Part shown: one piece after another, positions 1-15,848 of the stretch
Position numbering within the stretch: the first letter of the stretch is position 1
How the letters are laid out: each line of letters begins with the position of its first letter
NCBI GenBank assembly: GCA_002104945.1
Contig: MCFH01000014.1
Location: forward strand, 417,001 to 481,000
Source: Piromyces finnis
Lineage: Eukaryota; Neocallimastigomycota; Neocallimastigomycetes; Neocallimastigales; Neocallimastigaceae
DNA: 64,000 nucleotides
Direction of reading: 5' to 3'
Notes under the pieces: generated by a model
The model's input: only the letters and a program-made list of their open reading frames with translations
Database searches by the model: none
What the model was told of the DNA's origin: nothing
Program-made: the position numbers and the translations under genes

Positions 1-51
1 AATATTCTCAAAATTTCAATTTATGTCCGCGTTTAATAATTTGTTAGTTGT

Positions 52-2606
52 TTATAAATTTAATTGTTCTTTGAATAATTCTTGAGCGTTACTGTTGACA
101 AGATCAGCAGCACTCTTAATACCACACCATCCTCCAGCTGGTCTGGTAGCATCGTTTTCATACTTTTCTTCGTATCCGATAACACCATTTTCGAGGATGT
201 AATCTAATTTATCAGATTCACAGCATGGTAAACCAAAGTCTTCAGCCCAGCATTTCTTGTTCTTAATAATACCACACCATTCCTTTGTGTCCTTAGTAAC
301 ACCCCACCATCCACTTTCATCAATGTATTCAACAATACTTTCACCATTGTTACAGCATCTGTAACCAAGTTCTTCACTCCAACAAACCTTTTCTTCTTCT
401 TCTTCAATAGCTTCAGCATTAGTAGCCCAAGCAAGAGGTGGATTTAACTTAATAGTCTTAGCTTCTGAGTCGCCCTTTTCAAAGCTAACCCAAGCAACTA
501 AACGATCCTTACCTCTCTTTTCGAAAGCAATTTTGCTTTCATTCTTGTTCTTGTAAGCATTTTGTGGAAGAGTAATTGGAATCTTACAATCCTTTTCAAT
601 AGACTTTGGTGAAATCTTAATAGCAGTAACATAATCACCTTCAATAACAGCAGACTTTTCAATATCACAGTAAGTAATTCTGTTGTATCTATCAAGATAT
701 AATTGGGCTTGATCATCAAGCTTTAATGAAGTAACTGGCCAGTTTACAAATTTGGTGTATTTTTCAAGAACAGCATTACTCCATTTTTGAAGTAAACTTT
801 CCTTTTCTTCAAGATCGTGACTACGAAGGTTAATTTGATGGAATTGGTGAGCTTCATTTCTTAAGCTTACCATTAAGTTAAGAGTACGGTCAACTTCATT
901 GTTAATGAATCTTTCCCAAGTTGATTCACCAATTTCATCTTCGTATATAAGGTTGTAAATGTAAGTGTTTTCTTCAACAGTACTACTAGTGTAGTAAACT
1001 TCAGTTGGAGTACGTGGAATAATTGGGAATCCTTCATAGTTGCTGCTTTCCATTGTAGTAAAGAATGGTAAGTATGGGTTTTCTTGGTTAATAAGAGTTG
1101 GACGAGATAAATCACCAGTACCAGATTCAATACCGTACTTCTTAAAAACGTTGAGAGCATCAGCATTTCTTAAACCAGAAATTTGTGGAGTAACAATAGA
1201 TTTTCCGGAATAGTATGGTTTGTCATAGATATTTAAAAGCTTAGCCATTTCAATGTTAGTTTTGATTTCATTTTCAACATCAAAAGTAGTAGCTTCATCT
1301 AAGTTTTCGTGAGTAAAAGTGTGAGAAGACCAGAAGAAATTCTTACTGTTTTCTTCTTTATCGAAATAGGCAAATAAACTATCATTTTCAAGGAATTCCT
1401 TATCATATGAAAGAGTGTAGTTACCTTCTGGCCATCTGCTAACACCCTTTCCTGGAACTTTAACGTATTCAATATCACAATATCTTTCACCATCAACTTG
1501 AAGAGCAATAGCTGGATTAATGACAGCAAGAACACCATTACCATTGAATGCAATTTCACATTTAATAGATGAACCTTCTGGAAGCTTGTTAACAACAGTT
1601 TCTTGCCAGTTCTTTAAAATTTCGAAATCTTCAACAGTAGAACGGTAAGAGTTGTAGGTACTTTCTAATTCATTGGTTTCGTAATTTAAGAGACCAGTGG
1701 AAAGGAAAACATCATCGATATGTGGAGTAAAAGTAACACGTCTTTCACCAGCATATAATGAACGGGTAACCCATGAAATCCATAAGTGATTTAACATAAC
1801 ACTGTTAATAGACCAATCACCAAATGCAATATAGAAAGATAATCTTTCACCATCATCATTTTTAATGTAGGCAGCAACAACAGATTCTTCCTTAATTTCT
1901 TCATTTGGCTTTAAAGTAATGATTGGGGTTGCAATTTTATCATTTTCAATCTTACCTGGAACATGGTATAAACTATTAAGATAGTAAAATAAAATTTTTT
2001 ATTTAAAATAAAATTTATAATTTAATAATTTATTACAAACAAGTATACTCTATAATATTTTTTTAAATATACTTACCCTCTAGTATCAAGAGTAGCTGTA
2101 GATTTAACACCAGCTTCATTGAATATGGATTTAGCAACATCATTATCAGCCATAACCATTTCTTGAGTACTAGAAACACCCCAAATACTTGGATCAAAAA
2201 TAGATGTACCGAAATTAATACTTGGAGTATCATCAAGAGCTACAATTCTTACACCATATTTCTTTTGGTATTCATAAAGATAATCCCATTGCTTACTAGT
2301 TAAAATACTGTTCCATAATCCAGTATCTTCGAAATAAACTGTAAGATCACCATTACCAAGGACAACACCATAGTATTTTGGTTGGTTATCTTCAGTGTAT
2401 AATGGTAAGTCACCTTTAAGTGGGTTTTTATAATTGTATTCTAAATAATCATATTCAATGGAGTATGATTGAAGTGATTTTATTATTGAATCTGGGAAAC
2501 TTGTGGACAAAACTAAAAGTTTCATTCCAAGTTGGACTTCTGTTGCAAGACATCCAACAATAAAAGTAATAAAAGTTAACAAAATAGATTTATTTATAAA
2601 GTTCAT
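52..2606 (-). CDS. Agd3-like (CE18-type) secreted polysaccharide deacetylase with two C-terminal fungal dockerins
   Basis: Two exons, 2606..2077 and 1972..52 (donor GTAAGT, phases agree), encode about 816 aa. The chosen Met gives a classical signal peptide (MNFINKSILLTFITF...); an in-frame ATG eight codons upstream at 2630 is the alternative. The N-terminal ~230 residues resemble the carbohydrate-binding part of Agd3. The catalytic part has the NodB-like metal motif HIDD (about residues 261-264) and SHTFTH (about 393-398), then TPQISGLRN. In Aspergillus, Agd3 deacetylates galactosaminogalactan; the substrate here is unknown. Two Cys-rich modules at about 705-745 and 749-795, each with a CW(S/A)E...CC...WCGI pattern, match fungal dockerins (CBM10-like), which dock enzymes onto anaerobic-fungal cellulosomes. 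Inferred role: extracellular deacetylation of an amino-sugar or acetylated plant or microbial polymer while held in the cellulosome. The dockerins are confident; the CE18 assignment is by motif recognition. Confidence 0.85.
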
Positions 2607-2630
2607 TTTGATTTTTATTTTAATTAACAA

Positions 2631-5569
2631 GGAAATAAATATGTTATTTTTTGTATTTTATTTTTTTTTTTTTTTTTGATTTATTTGTGTTGAATTTTTT
2701 TTTTTTTTTTGTTAATAAATAATTGTTATATATATATATTATTTTATATTATATTATTGTTGTATTATAGTAATAGTATATTATAAATACTAAAACTATT
2801 CTTTTTATTAATACACAATAAGTAATTATAATGTCAACTTTTTTTTTAAAAAAATAAAAAAAAAGAAATTTATATATATAATTTAACAAAATTTTAAAAG
2901 TTTAAAATATGTTGAGAAATACTGCTTCTTTTATATGAATATTAATTTTTATATTCAATGATATATAAAATTAATAAATAATAAAATAAAGAAAAAAAAG
3001 CTTATTTATTAAGGAAGATTAGTGTTATTAAAAAAGTATATATATTTAACCCTATATACCATGTTATTTATTGATAATAAATTTAAGGATTAAGTAGAAT
3101 AGAAACGTTTAAAAGAAATAGTATATATCAATAATAAATTAATAATATAAATATTATTCTATTCTAATATATAATAATTTAATACAATAATAAATAAATT
3201 AAACAAGAGAATACGAAAAAACAAAAGAATTATTAAAATATAATGAATATAATAGGAAATTTTAATTTATTTTATAATAAATTAAATTAAATAATAAAAT
3301 ATTAATTTAGGTTATACAAAAATATAAATGAAAAAATTAATGTAATTTAATATATTTGAATATATTTATTTAATATATATTCATATATTATTCAAACATT
3401 TAAATTCTGAGATTTACAATATTAAATAGTATTAAAGTTTATATATATGAAATAAATTTCAACCTAAATAATATATTTTTTAATTATAAATCAATATAAA
3501 TCAATGAAATAAATAATTTCTACAATATATAAATAATATATAAAATCGAAAAAGATAATTAAATTTATAATATTAATATATTAGTTAATTAATAAATATA
3601 TAATTTCAATATAAAACAATAAAATTAGTATATTAATATCATTTCATTTTCAATATAAAATTTAATAAATTAATTTTTTTAAAGATATTGAAATAAACTT
3701 TTATTAATATATTATTATACAAAGAAATAAATTAAATTTTTATAATAAAATAATAACAATAAATTAAATATATTAATAAATTAATACATATAATAAACTA
3801 ATAATAATTTACATAGCATAATATTAATAAACAATAGTAAAGATAATCATTCTAAATTTTTTATACTATGGATTCAAGCGGGTTTCAATAGGCATGGTAA
3901 AATTATACTACCATTTTTAAATATTTCCTTAACGAAATGGCAAAGTCGATGTATTGGAATTTAATATTTAAGTATTTATTTTTTTTTCATTATTCATCCA
4001 TTTATATTTAAAATTAATTCATTATTTATTCGCTATATGGTAAAGATTAAAATAAGTCCTAGTGTATTAATAAACTTTTAACAAAGAATATCTTATCATA
4101 TGTATTAATTCTATTATAATTATAATGAATGGATATGCTATTCCTATTATTGCTGTTGCTATATAGAGTTCATTAATTGTATATATACTTTTCTTTTATT
4201 ATAAAGATTATTAGAAAGGGCTACTTTTTTAGTGGTAAAAAATAACAACAACTAAAATTGCTTAACATTTCTTCTTACTAATTTTTACTTCTTACAGCAA
4301 CAATAAGCAATAAAATTTTAATTTAAAGTACAATATATAAAGTTAATGTATTGGCATCTATTGAAATATATTAAATAATATAAAAACACAAGAACAATAT
4401 TTCATGCTTTGGAATGTTGAACGGAAGGTGTGTGTAGCGAAAGAATTAATAAAAGTAGAATAATTTTACTATTATATTATATTGAAAATAATAATAATTA
4501 AAGTTTAATTTTAAATTAAAAATAAATTTTATTTTATATAAAATAAATTAAAATTTTATATTAAATCAAAATATTCTTCAAAAAAAAATGAATGATTTTT
4601 TTTAAAAAAATGAAAAAGTAAAATTTCTATTTAATTTTTATATATTAATTTACGGCAAAAAAAAACCAAAAAAAAAAAAAAGACAAAAGTTTGCCATAAC
4701 AAAAATATATTTTATAAAAGAGAAACTCATTTAGTTTCTAATAATAATAATAATAGAGTTTTATGTTAACTAAATAAAAATAAAAAGATTATCTGAATAT
4801 TTTTAATCCCTATTTTATATTTTATTAATATGACATCATAATACATTCAAAATAATTAAAGTTTACTTTTTATCAAAATTCATGGCTTTTTCTTTCTATA
4901 CATTTTTTGTTTGTACAACAATAAAAAATACTATTTTCCTAACCTTTTAAATGCCTCCATTTTATATACCTCTATTTTTTTATTAATTAAAATTTTTTTG
5001 AATAACAATAATTATACCTGTGTTACCTAAATTATTATCCAATAATAAACAAGAAAAAAAAAAAGTAAATTGAAGAAATTTATATATATTTAAAAAAGTT
5101 CGATAATTTATTTGGAAGGTCGTTAATATATATTTCATTTGTAGGCCTAAAGTAACACTTTTTAATCAACACAATAGAAATAATAATAAATAAAATAATT
5201 GTTTATACTTATTTAATATAAATTCCTCTTGTGTTTTTAAAAAGAAGCTGATAATTTATAATTTCATTGATTTATCCTTTTTTTTTTTTTTGGATTTTTA
5301 TTATATAAATAGAGTTTCTATATTCTTAACACTTCTTTTCTTTTATATTCACTATTTTCATCACAAAATTCATAACTGAAGAAGTTACTATCAGTAGAAC
5401 AATGATAAGTATTTATTATTATTTATGTATACTTCATGTACTTATGCATTACTAATTAATTTAATCCAATATTGGATCATATGAAATCACTTTATTATAA
5501 ATTATTACATAGTTAGTTCTGCAATTTTTTTTTCTGTTCAATATTAATAAAAGATTTTTTCTTCGTATC
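2631..5569. other. Gene-poor AT-rich intergenic DNA
   Basis: About 2.9 kb of nearly pure A/T with no supportable ORF. Two short patches of higher GC (about 3868-3960 and 4405-4445) stand out but neither gives a recognisable peptide in any frame. They might be further decayed pieces of the viral insertion to the right. Confidence 0.6.
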
Positions 5570-6722
5570 AGCAAAAACAGATGGCATCAGAAAATTAATT
5601 ATTATTATTATTAATAATCAAATTTATAGTATAACTGAAAACTTTTCAGTAGAATTTATAAGAGAAATTGAAGGTAATTTCCATTTAATATTGGATTGCA
5701 AATTTATTAATAATACTTTTATCCCTTTTGATATTTTATACCGTGAATTGGATTTAAGAAGTTACTCTTACAAAGAAAGAATAAACATTCTTAATTCTTT
5801 AGATTACCTTAAATTTGAAAAATTATAGTTAAAAAAGTTATAAAATGCTGTAAAATTTTTTTCAAGATATTCAAACATTTGTATCATCGGAATTAGAAAA
5901 TACCACACCAAACGATGGTATTGTCATAACCAGCGGAGCATCAACCTATTTTGAAAATGCTAAAGCTTATAAAATTAAAACTATTTACACAGTAGATATC
6001 GAGTTTAATGGACGCTATTTTTTAGCTAGGGAGCATAGAATGAATATATCTTTTAAATTTATCAGTAGAAAAATATAAAAATATATGTATAATAAGTTTA
6101 AAGTACAAAATCACAAAACTACAAACCCTATTGAAAAGTATTATTATAGAAAGAAAATAGAAATTATAGAAGGCGTACCATGCAACAAAAAAGTAGTTAA
6201 ATATTATCATATTAAAAATAAAAAAATAAATTTTATTATAGAGTATGATTTAGATAATAAAAAATATATTAATTTTTGCAAAGATAAAATCAAATAGCAT
6301 AAAAATATTTAATAGTGTTTTATTGGTTTCCTATCAAAAAATCAATATTGATATTTTTTCACCTAAATCCAATGTTTTAATGCGTAAATACCACAATATA
6401 ATAAAACAAAATATTTTAAATGAATTTAGAGGAACTTTATTAGATATCGGTACAGGCAATGGTGGTGATATACACAAGTGGAATCATTTCCCGTAAGATC
6501 GTTTGTGTTGAACCAAACCATGAAAAATTAAAAATTTAAATAAAAGAATTTCAAATTCAGAAATTAAAAATAGAATCAAAATTATCCCGAATAATATTCA
6601 AGAAGAGATGTTAAATGATCATTTTGATATTACCACATGTTTTTTTGCATTAAATGGTATGTCTTATACCGACATAGCATAAACGATAAAAAATATCAAA
6701 AATTGTATAAGAAAAACATTTA
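5570..6722 (+). pseudogene. Decayed NCLDV-type mRNA-capping enzyme (guanylyltransferase and N7-methyltransferase parts)
   Basis: Fragments of one protein lie in order on the + strand but in three reading frames, separated by stops. Around 5721-5780 is a segment with FDILYRELDLRSY, like the region around guanylyltransferase motif III. Around 5914-6000, in another frame, are DGIVI and YKIKTIYTVD, like nucleotidyltransferase motifs IV and V (K-x-K). Around 6431-6481, in the third frame, is LLDIGTGNGGDIHKW, the SAM-binding motif I of cap guanine-N7 methyltransferases. Fused guanylyltransferase-methyltransferase capping enzymes are typical of NCLDVs such as asfarviruses and mimiviruses; fungi use separate proteins. 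The catalytic KxDG lysine motif was not found. Multiple frameshifts and stops make this a non-functional relic. Viral origin is inferred from architecture and from the RPB1-like relic just downstream. Confidence 0.7.
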
Positions 6723-7229
6723 TTGAATTATTTTTCGATTCTTCAATTTAGTGAAAATATAACTTCAACATCACTAATTTATCGAAAATGTATTATTAAT
6801 GAAAATAATAAAATTATAAATACAACCGATAAATTATCATTAACCTATCTGTTAAGTTGCCTTAGATATACGTATGGTGAATGCGATAATATAATGTATG
6901 TAAATATTCTTCTTTTCTTAAAGGCATTGAATTTTCAAATAATATTCCTTAAAGAAAAAAGAAAGACAATTAAGGAAAATATAGTAAAATATATAATTAT
7001 TATTACTTTTATAATTATTATAATTATTTTTATTATTATAATCATTATTATTTCATCATTTATAATATTTAAGATTTATTTCAATAAAAGGATTTATATA
7101 AAGATTTTTATTATTTAAAACATATATATATATATATATTAAAAAGAAAATGTAAAAAAAAAAAGAAATCTTTAGAAAATATAATAAAATAAATTAAAAA
7201 GATTATTTAATATTAAAAGTACCAATTTA
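6723..7229 (+). other. Degenerate spacer between the two viral relics
   Basis: The open frame at 6723-7118 begins with about 80 ordinary residues (SENITSTSLIYRKCIINEN...) that could be the remaining methyltransferase end of the capping relic. It then runs into an Ile-rich tail translated from an ATT-rich tract. It has no recognised motif and is not supported as a gene. Confidence 0.35.
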
Positions 7230-8000
7230 AATTCAAAGGGTAAATCAAATAAAAAAGTGAAGTTAAATTTCAATTCAAGTATACGTTTTCATTTGGGAAT
7301 TAATAGTTCACTGTTGTTAAGATGTATGAATTAATTCATACTTTCGATTTCAGTGAAAACCCTGAACTGAAAAATAAAATATTGAAAATATTTCTCAAAA
7401 ATATACCTGTTTTACCCATAAATATGAGACTTTCAATTATGGATTTCAACAATATCATAATTCATAATAGTATAACATCCATGTATATAAGACTGTTAGA
7501 TTTAAATCATCAGTTTCAAAGTAACACCAATATTATTTCGTATGGTGGATATGGATTAAAAGTATTCAATCTATATAAAAAAATTCTTGGAATTTATAGT
7601 TCCACCGATACTACGGAAAATTCTGATAAAAATTTTATTAAACAAAGATTATCGGGAAAAACGGATTTTTAAAAGTATGTGTATAGTCAAAAGACAAAAT
7701 TTTTGTCTTAGTAGTGTTATTGTGCCAAATATAAATATTCCCTTGGATAAAATATTGATATCAAAAAAATTTATAGATCAATTAATTCCCCATGGATATA
7801 AGCCAAATGACTATGTAATTATTAATAGACAACCTACACTCCAAACTACTTCTATATTATCTGTTCGCTCCTTTCTAGCAGTCGGACCATCCAAATTAAT
7901 CCTCTAATAGCCAGCGTTTTTCAAGCTGATTTTGACGAGAATGAAATGAATTTTTTTGGCTGCTGGGAGAAGAATCTAAAAAAGAATTAATCCTGTTGTT
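7230..8000 (+). pseudogene. Decayed NCLDV-type RNA polymerase largest subunit (RPB1-like) fragment
   Basis: Three collinear pieces in shifted frames. From 7322 to a stop at 7670-7672 the peptide resembles the RPB1 stretch with a VLPINMRLS element (compare VxPxxxRP in cellular RPB1), ending LSGKTDF. A second frame, about 7650-7907, carries KRQNFCLSSVIVPN and INRQPTLQTTSI, matching the family signatures KRVDFSARTVI and NRQPSLH. After a stop at 7905-7907 the first frame resumes with ADFDENEMN at about 7925-7951, a degenerate form of the catalytic NADFDGDEMN loop. Divergence from fungal RPB1 at normally invariant sites, and the neighbouring capping-enzyme relic, point to a large DNA virus source, possibly asfarvirus-like. 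It is broken and cannot encode a working subunit. Nothing recognisable of the C-terminal half follows. Confidence 0.75.
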
Positions 8001-8542
8001 TTCATGCTATTTAGTGCAAAAGCCATTTCGGTTCGAAAGTTCATTAACTAAATTAAATCGTTGGTGGTAGAAGTTCCACATCCTATTTATGAATACAATG
8101 AATTTAAAAATTCTAAATGTTTTTGCAAGGCCCGAGAACTTGCTTGTGAACTTGACTTTACTATTCAATGGTAGTAAAATTATATTCATTTTATTTATTT
8201 CACGATATTAAAATCATTTTAAAAGATAGGATTCTATTATATTAAATATATATAATTACAGATAAATTATATAAAGTTTATTTATGTATAATATATATGT
8301 ATAATCTCTTTCTATATCATTTTTAATTCATAACGTTCAATACAAGATGTATTAATTCTACATTTTAAGTTTAATGAAATTTAAAATTTAAAAATTATAA
8401 AAATTTTTATTGATTAAAAATCATTAAAATTTAAAATTTAGAAAGTTTGAGATTGATAAATCGAAAATAATTCTCAATAGTAGTACCATTCTTTTTTATT
8501 AAATAATTTATACTAAGCTGAGCTTTTACAATTGTTTTAATT
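8001..8542. other. No gene seen
   Basis: AT-rich DNA downstream of the RPB1-like relic. The first 150 bp still have slightly higher GC and may be unrecognisable continuation of the relic. Confidence 0.5.
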
Positions 8543-8693
<151 letters not shown>

Positions 8694-9440
8694 TAATATC
8701 AATAATTAAACAATTAAATAAAAATTTTTAATAATAACAATATTATTTAATAAAATGTTTGAATTTTTTTATCTAAGAACCAAATTGTTTAATTATTTTA
8801 AATAATTTCTACTTCTTACAAAGATTGATATAAAAATTATTTATTATTATTATTAATTAATAAAAGTTAACTATATCATATTTTCTTTAATAGTATATTA
8901 TATAACTTATTAATATAAGTAGCACAAAATATTGTCCACCATTATATTAATTTAATTAAAATTTATATTTAAAAATATATTTATATTAAATTTTTTATAA
9001 ATATTTTAAAACTTTATAAATAATTATTATTACTTTTTATTTATTATTAATTTAAATAATTAAATAATAATAAATTAAGGTAAATAGATTTATAATGTCT
9101 TTTTTTTTTTATTTTTCCTTTATTTTAATTAAATAATATTAATTAAGGTTACTGTAGTACAAATCATATCCAAATTATGGAAAATTTTTGGTAATTTAAT
9201 TCAATAATATTTTCCTTTATATATAATAAATTTGTTAAACAAAAATTTTTTAAAAAATATGTTATTATTAAATTCCTTTTTTTTAAAAAAAAATAAAACA
9301 AACTATTGAATTAAACAATTAAATATTTTATAATTGTTTGATCACTTTATATATTTAATATATATTTTATTTATTATATATTTTTATTTTATATTATTTA
9401 TTTTATAATATTTATTTTATGTTTTTATTTATTTTTGTAA
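8694..9440. other. No gene seen
   Basis: AT-only intergenic DNA with homopolymer runs and no recognisable coding signal. Confidence 0.6.
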
Positions 9441-10024
9441 TATCAGTAACTCCCTTACATATAGCCTTATTTTTTTATAATAAAGATATTATAGATATAT
9501 AAATTAGGTATGGAGCTAAGATAAATATAAGAAATAGCATAGGAGCTACGCCAATACTTAAATTATGTGAGGTTTATTGGTATGATAATATTAATATGGA
9601 AGAAGTTTTAAAATTATTTATTAATTATGGTACTAATATTTATATAAAGGATAACGATAAAAACACCGCATTATATTATGCTGTTAGAGGATTTAAAGAA
9701 AAGGCAATAGACTATTTATTGAAAAATAATTTTGATGTTAATATGCAAAATATCAATGGTGATACACCATTACATATGGCTTGTAAAGATATAAGGGGTG
9801 ATGGAGAAATGATGCAATATTTAGTAGAAAGAGGAGCGGATGTCAACATAATCAATAATAAAAGTGAGACTCCCTTGTTTTGTTTATGTAACTGTACTTA
9901 TAAAGATGAAGGTATGCCATTATTAGTAGAAAGTGGAGCAGATATAAATATAGCAAATAATAAAGGTGAAACACCATTGTTAATATCTTGTAAATATGGA
10001 AAAGAAGATTTATCTAAGAAATAA
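9441..10024 (+). pseudogene. Ankyrin-repeat ORF, probably a 5'-truncated or broken gene
   Basis: The open stretch from 9596 (142 aa) contains at least three ankyrin repeats, with NTALYYAVRG, GDTPLHMACKD and GETPLLISCKYG as repeat starts and YLVERGADVNI, LLVESGADINI as helix ends. The same repeat pattern continues upstream from about 9450 (VTPLHIALFF, then IRYGAKINIRN), but a TAA at about 9500 interrupts the helix where a Leu is expected, so the upstream part is broken unless an unseen intron removes it. No Met precedes the first repeat. Ankyrin repeats bind proteins and give no specific function. Both anaerobic fungi and large DNA viruses carry big ankyrin families, so its origin, host or viral, is open. 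Confidence 0.6.
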
Positions 10025-11590
10025 AAAATTAAATGCTGATACAGCAAAACGGTATAATGCAGATAAATCATTTTTTGATAATAAAACTAGAGAAGAATAT
10101 TTAAAAAAGAATTCTGAAAATTATGAAAACTTTAGAAATAATTATGATCAATAATAATTGCAAAATTTATCAGAAGAAAGCAAAACAAAAATAATTATAA
10201 AAGAATATATTAATAGTAATATAGAAGATTATAAGGAATATAGTTACTTGATCATTTATTTGAAGAGTGTAAAAATTATAAAAATATGGATGAGGACAGT
10301 AGAAATAGTAAACCAAAAAAAGAATATGAAAAAACAATTAAACCTAAAGTCCTTAAAGAAAATATTAAAAGCTAATTAGATATTAAAATGTCAAGCTTGG
10401 AATAAATAATTAAAGTTATTAAAAATTATAAATTGAGTAATGAAATAAAAAAAGCAAAATAAAGTAGAATTTGAAATCATTGGAAATTTAGCATCACAAA
10501 ATTTGATAGAAAAAATATATGCTGTTAATATGTATGATGGAACTACAGAACAAGCGCAACATTATAAATTTGCAACATTATAAATGTGCAAATTTATAAT
10601 GTTACAAGAATTCAAATTATTTATCACATGAATAGATTAAAGATATATTTAAATACGACATCGATGATATGATAGGAATATGTAATGATTTATTAGATCG
10701 TCATAGATAAATTCACTGTCTTTTCTTTTTATCATTTTAAAAAAGTTTCTTTTTTGTTATAGATTATGAATGGTTTTGTATATAACATTCTTTCTTTTAT
10801 GGAAATGAATTAATATAACTTTTGGATCTTAGTAACCTATTTACTATATAGAAATATGCTGGAACTATTTTATTTTGAGTATTGTTTTTTGTAATGGATT
10901 ATATGTATTACTATACATTATAATTATTATTTAAAAATAATTAATATTCTTTTTAAAGGTAAATGTGGGATGTATTGTATGATTTAAAATAAATGAATGA
11001 TAATGAAACTAAATAAAATTTAAAATGAAATTTAGTGTTTTTTTTCTTCTTGCTACTGATTTATTATTTTTTATTATTTTACTTTAAAAGTTTAAAGATA
11101 ATAGCATAAACTATCTTTTTTTTTAATTCAACAATATAATAAAAGAAAAGGTATGATTTACTTTAATATTTAAATCCTTTTTTTTTTTTTTTTTACTTTA
11201 ATATATTATTTCAATTTATTATAAACAATTGAAATGAACAAAATTTCTGTTTAAATTAATCCATTTTTAATACTAAAAAATAAATGTAACCAAAATTTAA
11301 AGTTTTAAGACTTTCATTTATAAAATAAAAAGTACATATATTATTATTATATTCTAATATATATTATAATTTATTAATTGAATAGATTTAAAATAATTAC
11401 CATTTACAACATTTACAATAACTACTTTATTATAAAATCAATCAAGATATATTTATAATAATAAAAGGTTCTCATTAAAGAAATTGTATTTTTTAATATA
11501 TATATATATATTTATTTCTTAGTTTCTAATTATAATTATCATTATCTATATTGTAATGATTATTGCTATATTGCTATTGTTGTCATTATT
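10025..11590. other. Lys/Asn-rich open fragments, then gene-free DNA
   Basis: From 10025 to about 10700 several short frames (for example 10158-10379) encode Lys/Asn/Glu-rich peptides between stops and may be a decayed continuation of the ankyrin ORF. From 10730 on only A/T-rich sequence with poly-T runs is seen. Confidence 0.4.
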
Positions 11591-14446
<2,856 letters not shown>

Positions 14447-15848
14447 TCTATATTACTGTTTTATTTGGTATATATATCTATATATATAAATTATTTTGGG
14501 AGGGGGGTTCTAAAAAAAAAAAAAACTAATTAAAAATAGACAAAAAAACACAATCTAATAGATTTTAAATGTAGTTAAAAGTATGATATTTTTCTATAAA
14601 AAAATATTTATTATTTAAGTTAAACCTTTTATCTTTTTTTCTAAGAAACTTTTTTTAAAAAAAACAATCAAATATAATTATATGAATAATAGGTATATAA
14701 ATATATATCTAAAATACATCTAACAATGTTTTTAATCATAACAGATCAACCAATTGATATAATTAACATTTGACTCTGAAATACTAATTATTTTCAATGC
14801 AACGATTGATTATAAGAAAGAAGGTAAAAAGTTAATTTATTATTAAAAAAAGTCAATTATCCTTAATTAAATAAATCATGATATTTAAAATGTATCCAAA
14901 ATTTTTTATAATTTCATTATCCTTAATTTTTAATGGTTTTCTGTAAATTAGTTATTTTTATAGAAAAGTGAAAAAAAAAAAAAAAAAATATCTTTTAAAG
15001 TTCAAGTTGATTACCTTTAATTTGTATCATTTTTAAAAATTATTGATTTTAATGGTAATGAGTTCAGAATGATTTAAACTATGACTTTTTTTTTTCCCTT
15101 AATATTTTATAAAAAAAAAAAAAAAGCATTAACATATATTATATAAAATAAAAAGATGTGTAGGTGTACATTTTATACTTTTTTATCTTTTACTAATCAT
15201 AAAAATTAAATTTATTTTTTTGTCTTTCACACTAAAAAAAAAAAGAGGATCTAATTTATATTTTTATAAATATTTAAACTTTTAAAATTGTACATGAAAT
15301 ATGATAAAATAAAGAATAATAAAAACTATTATAAAGTATATATATATTTTTTCTATTATTTGTTTTTATCCTATATATAAAAAAAAAAAGTTTTATAAAT
15401 GTAAAATTTTGATAATGATAATAAAAAAATTATGAATCCTATTAAATATAGTGTATATTTTTATATTTATTTAAATTATATATATAAAAGAATACAATTC
15501 TTTTTATTATTATTATTTTTATTATTATCTTTTTCGGTATAACAGCTTATTTTTTATGAATACTAAAGGTTAAATAGCATTCTGTTAATTATGAATAATG
15601 AATATTAAATATAATCTTAAATATATATATATATGAAAATATAAAGAATTTTATATTTTTAAAATCTATGAATTTCTATGATTCATTTCTATTATTAAAA
15701 AGAATGAAGTATATTATAACAATAAAAATTATATATTTGCTTTGTTTTATATTATTTAATAAATAATGATTTTTCTTTTATTTTTTTTTTTTACTTTTTT
15801 TGTTTCTTTAGAAGAATTTTTTTTGTTCAGAAAAAAAAAAAGAAAAAA
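14447..15848. other. No gene seen
   Basis: About 1.4 kb of A/T-rich DNA between the RING gene's start and the BMT2 stop codon, with homopolymer tracts and no coding signal. Confidence 0.6.

Noticed and set aside
6022-6210. 62-aa minus-strand ORF
   Set aside because: Antisense to the viral relic; Phe/Tyr/Ile-rich with no domain, as expected by chance in A/T-rich DNA.
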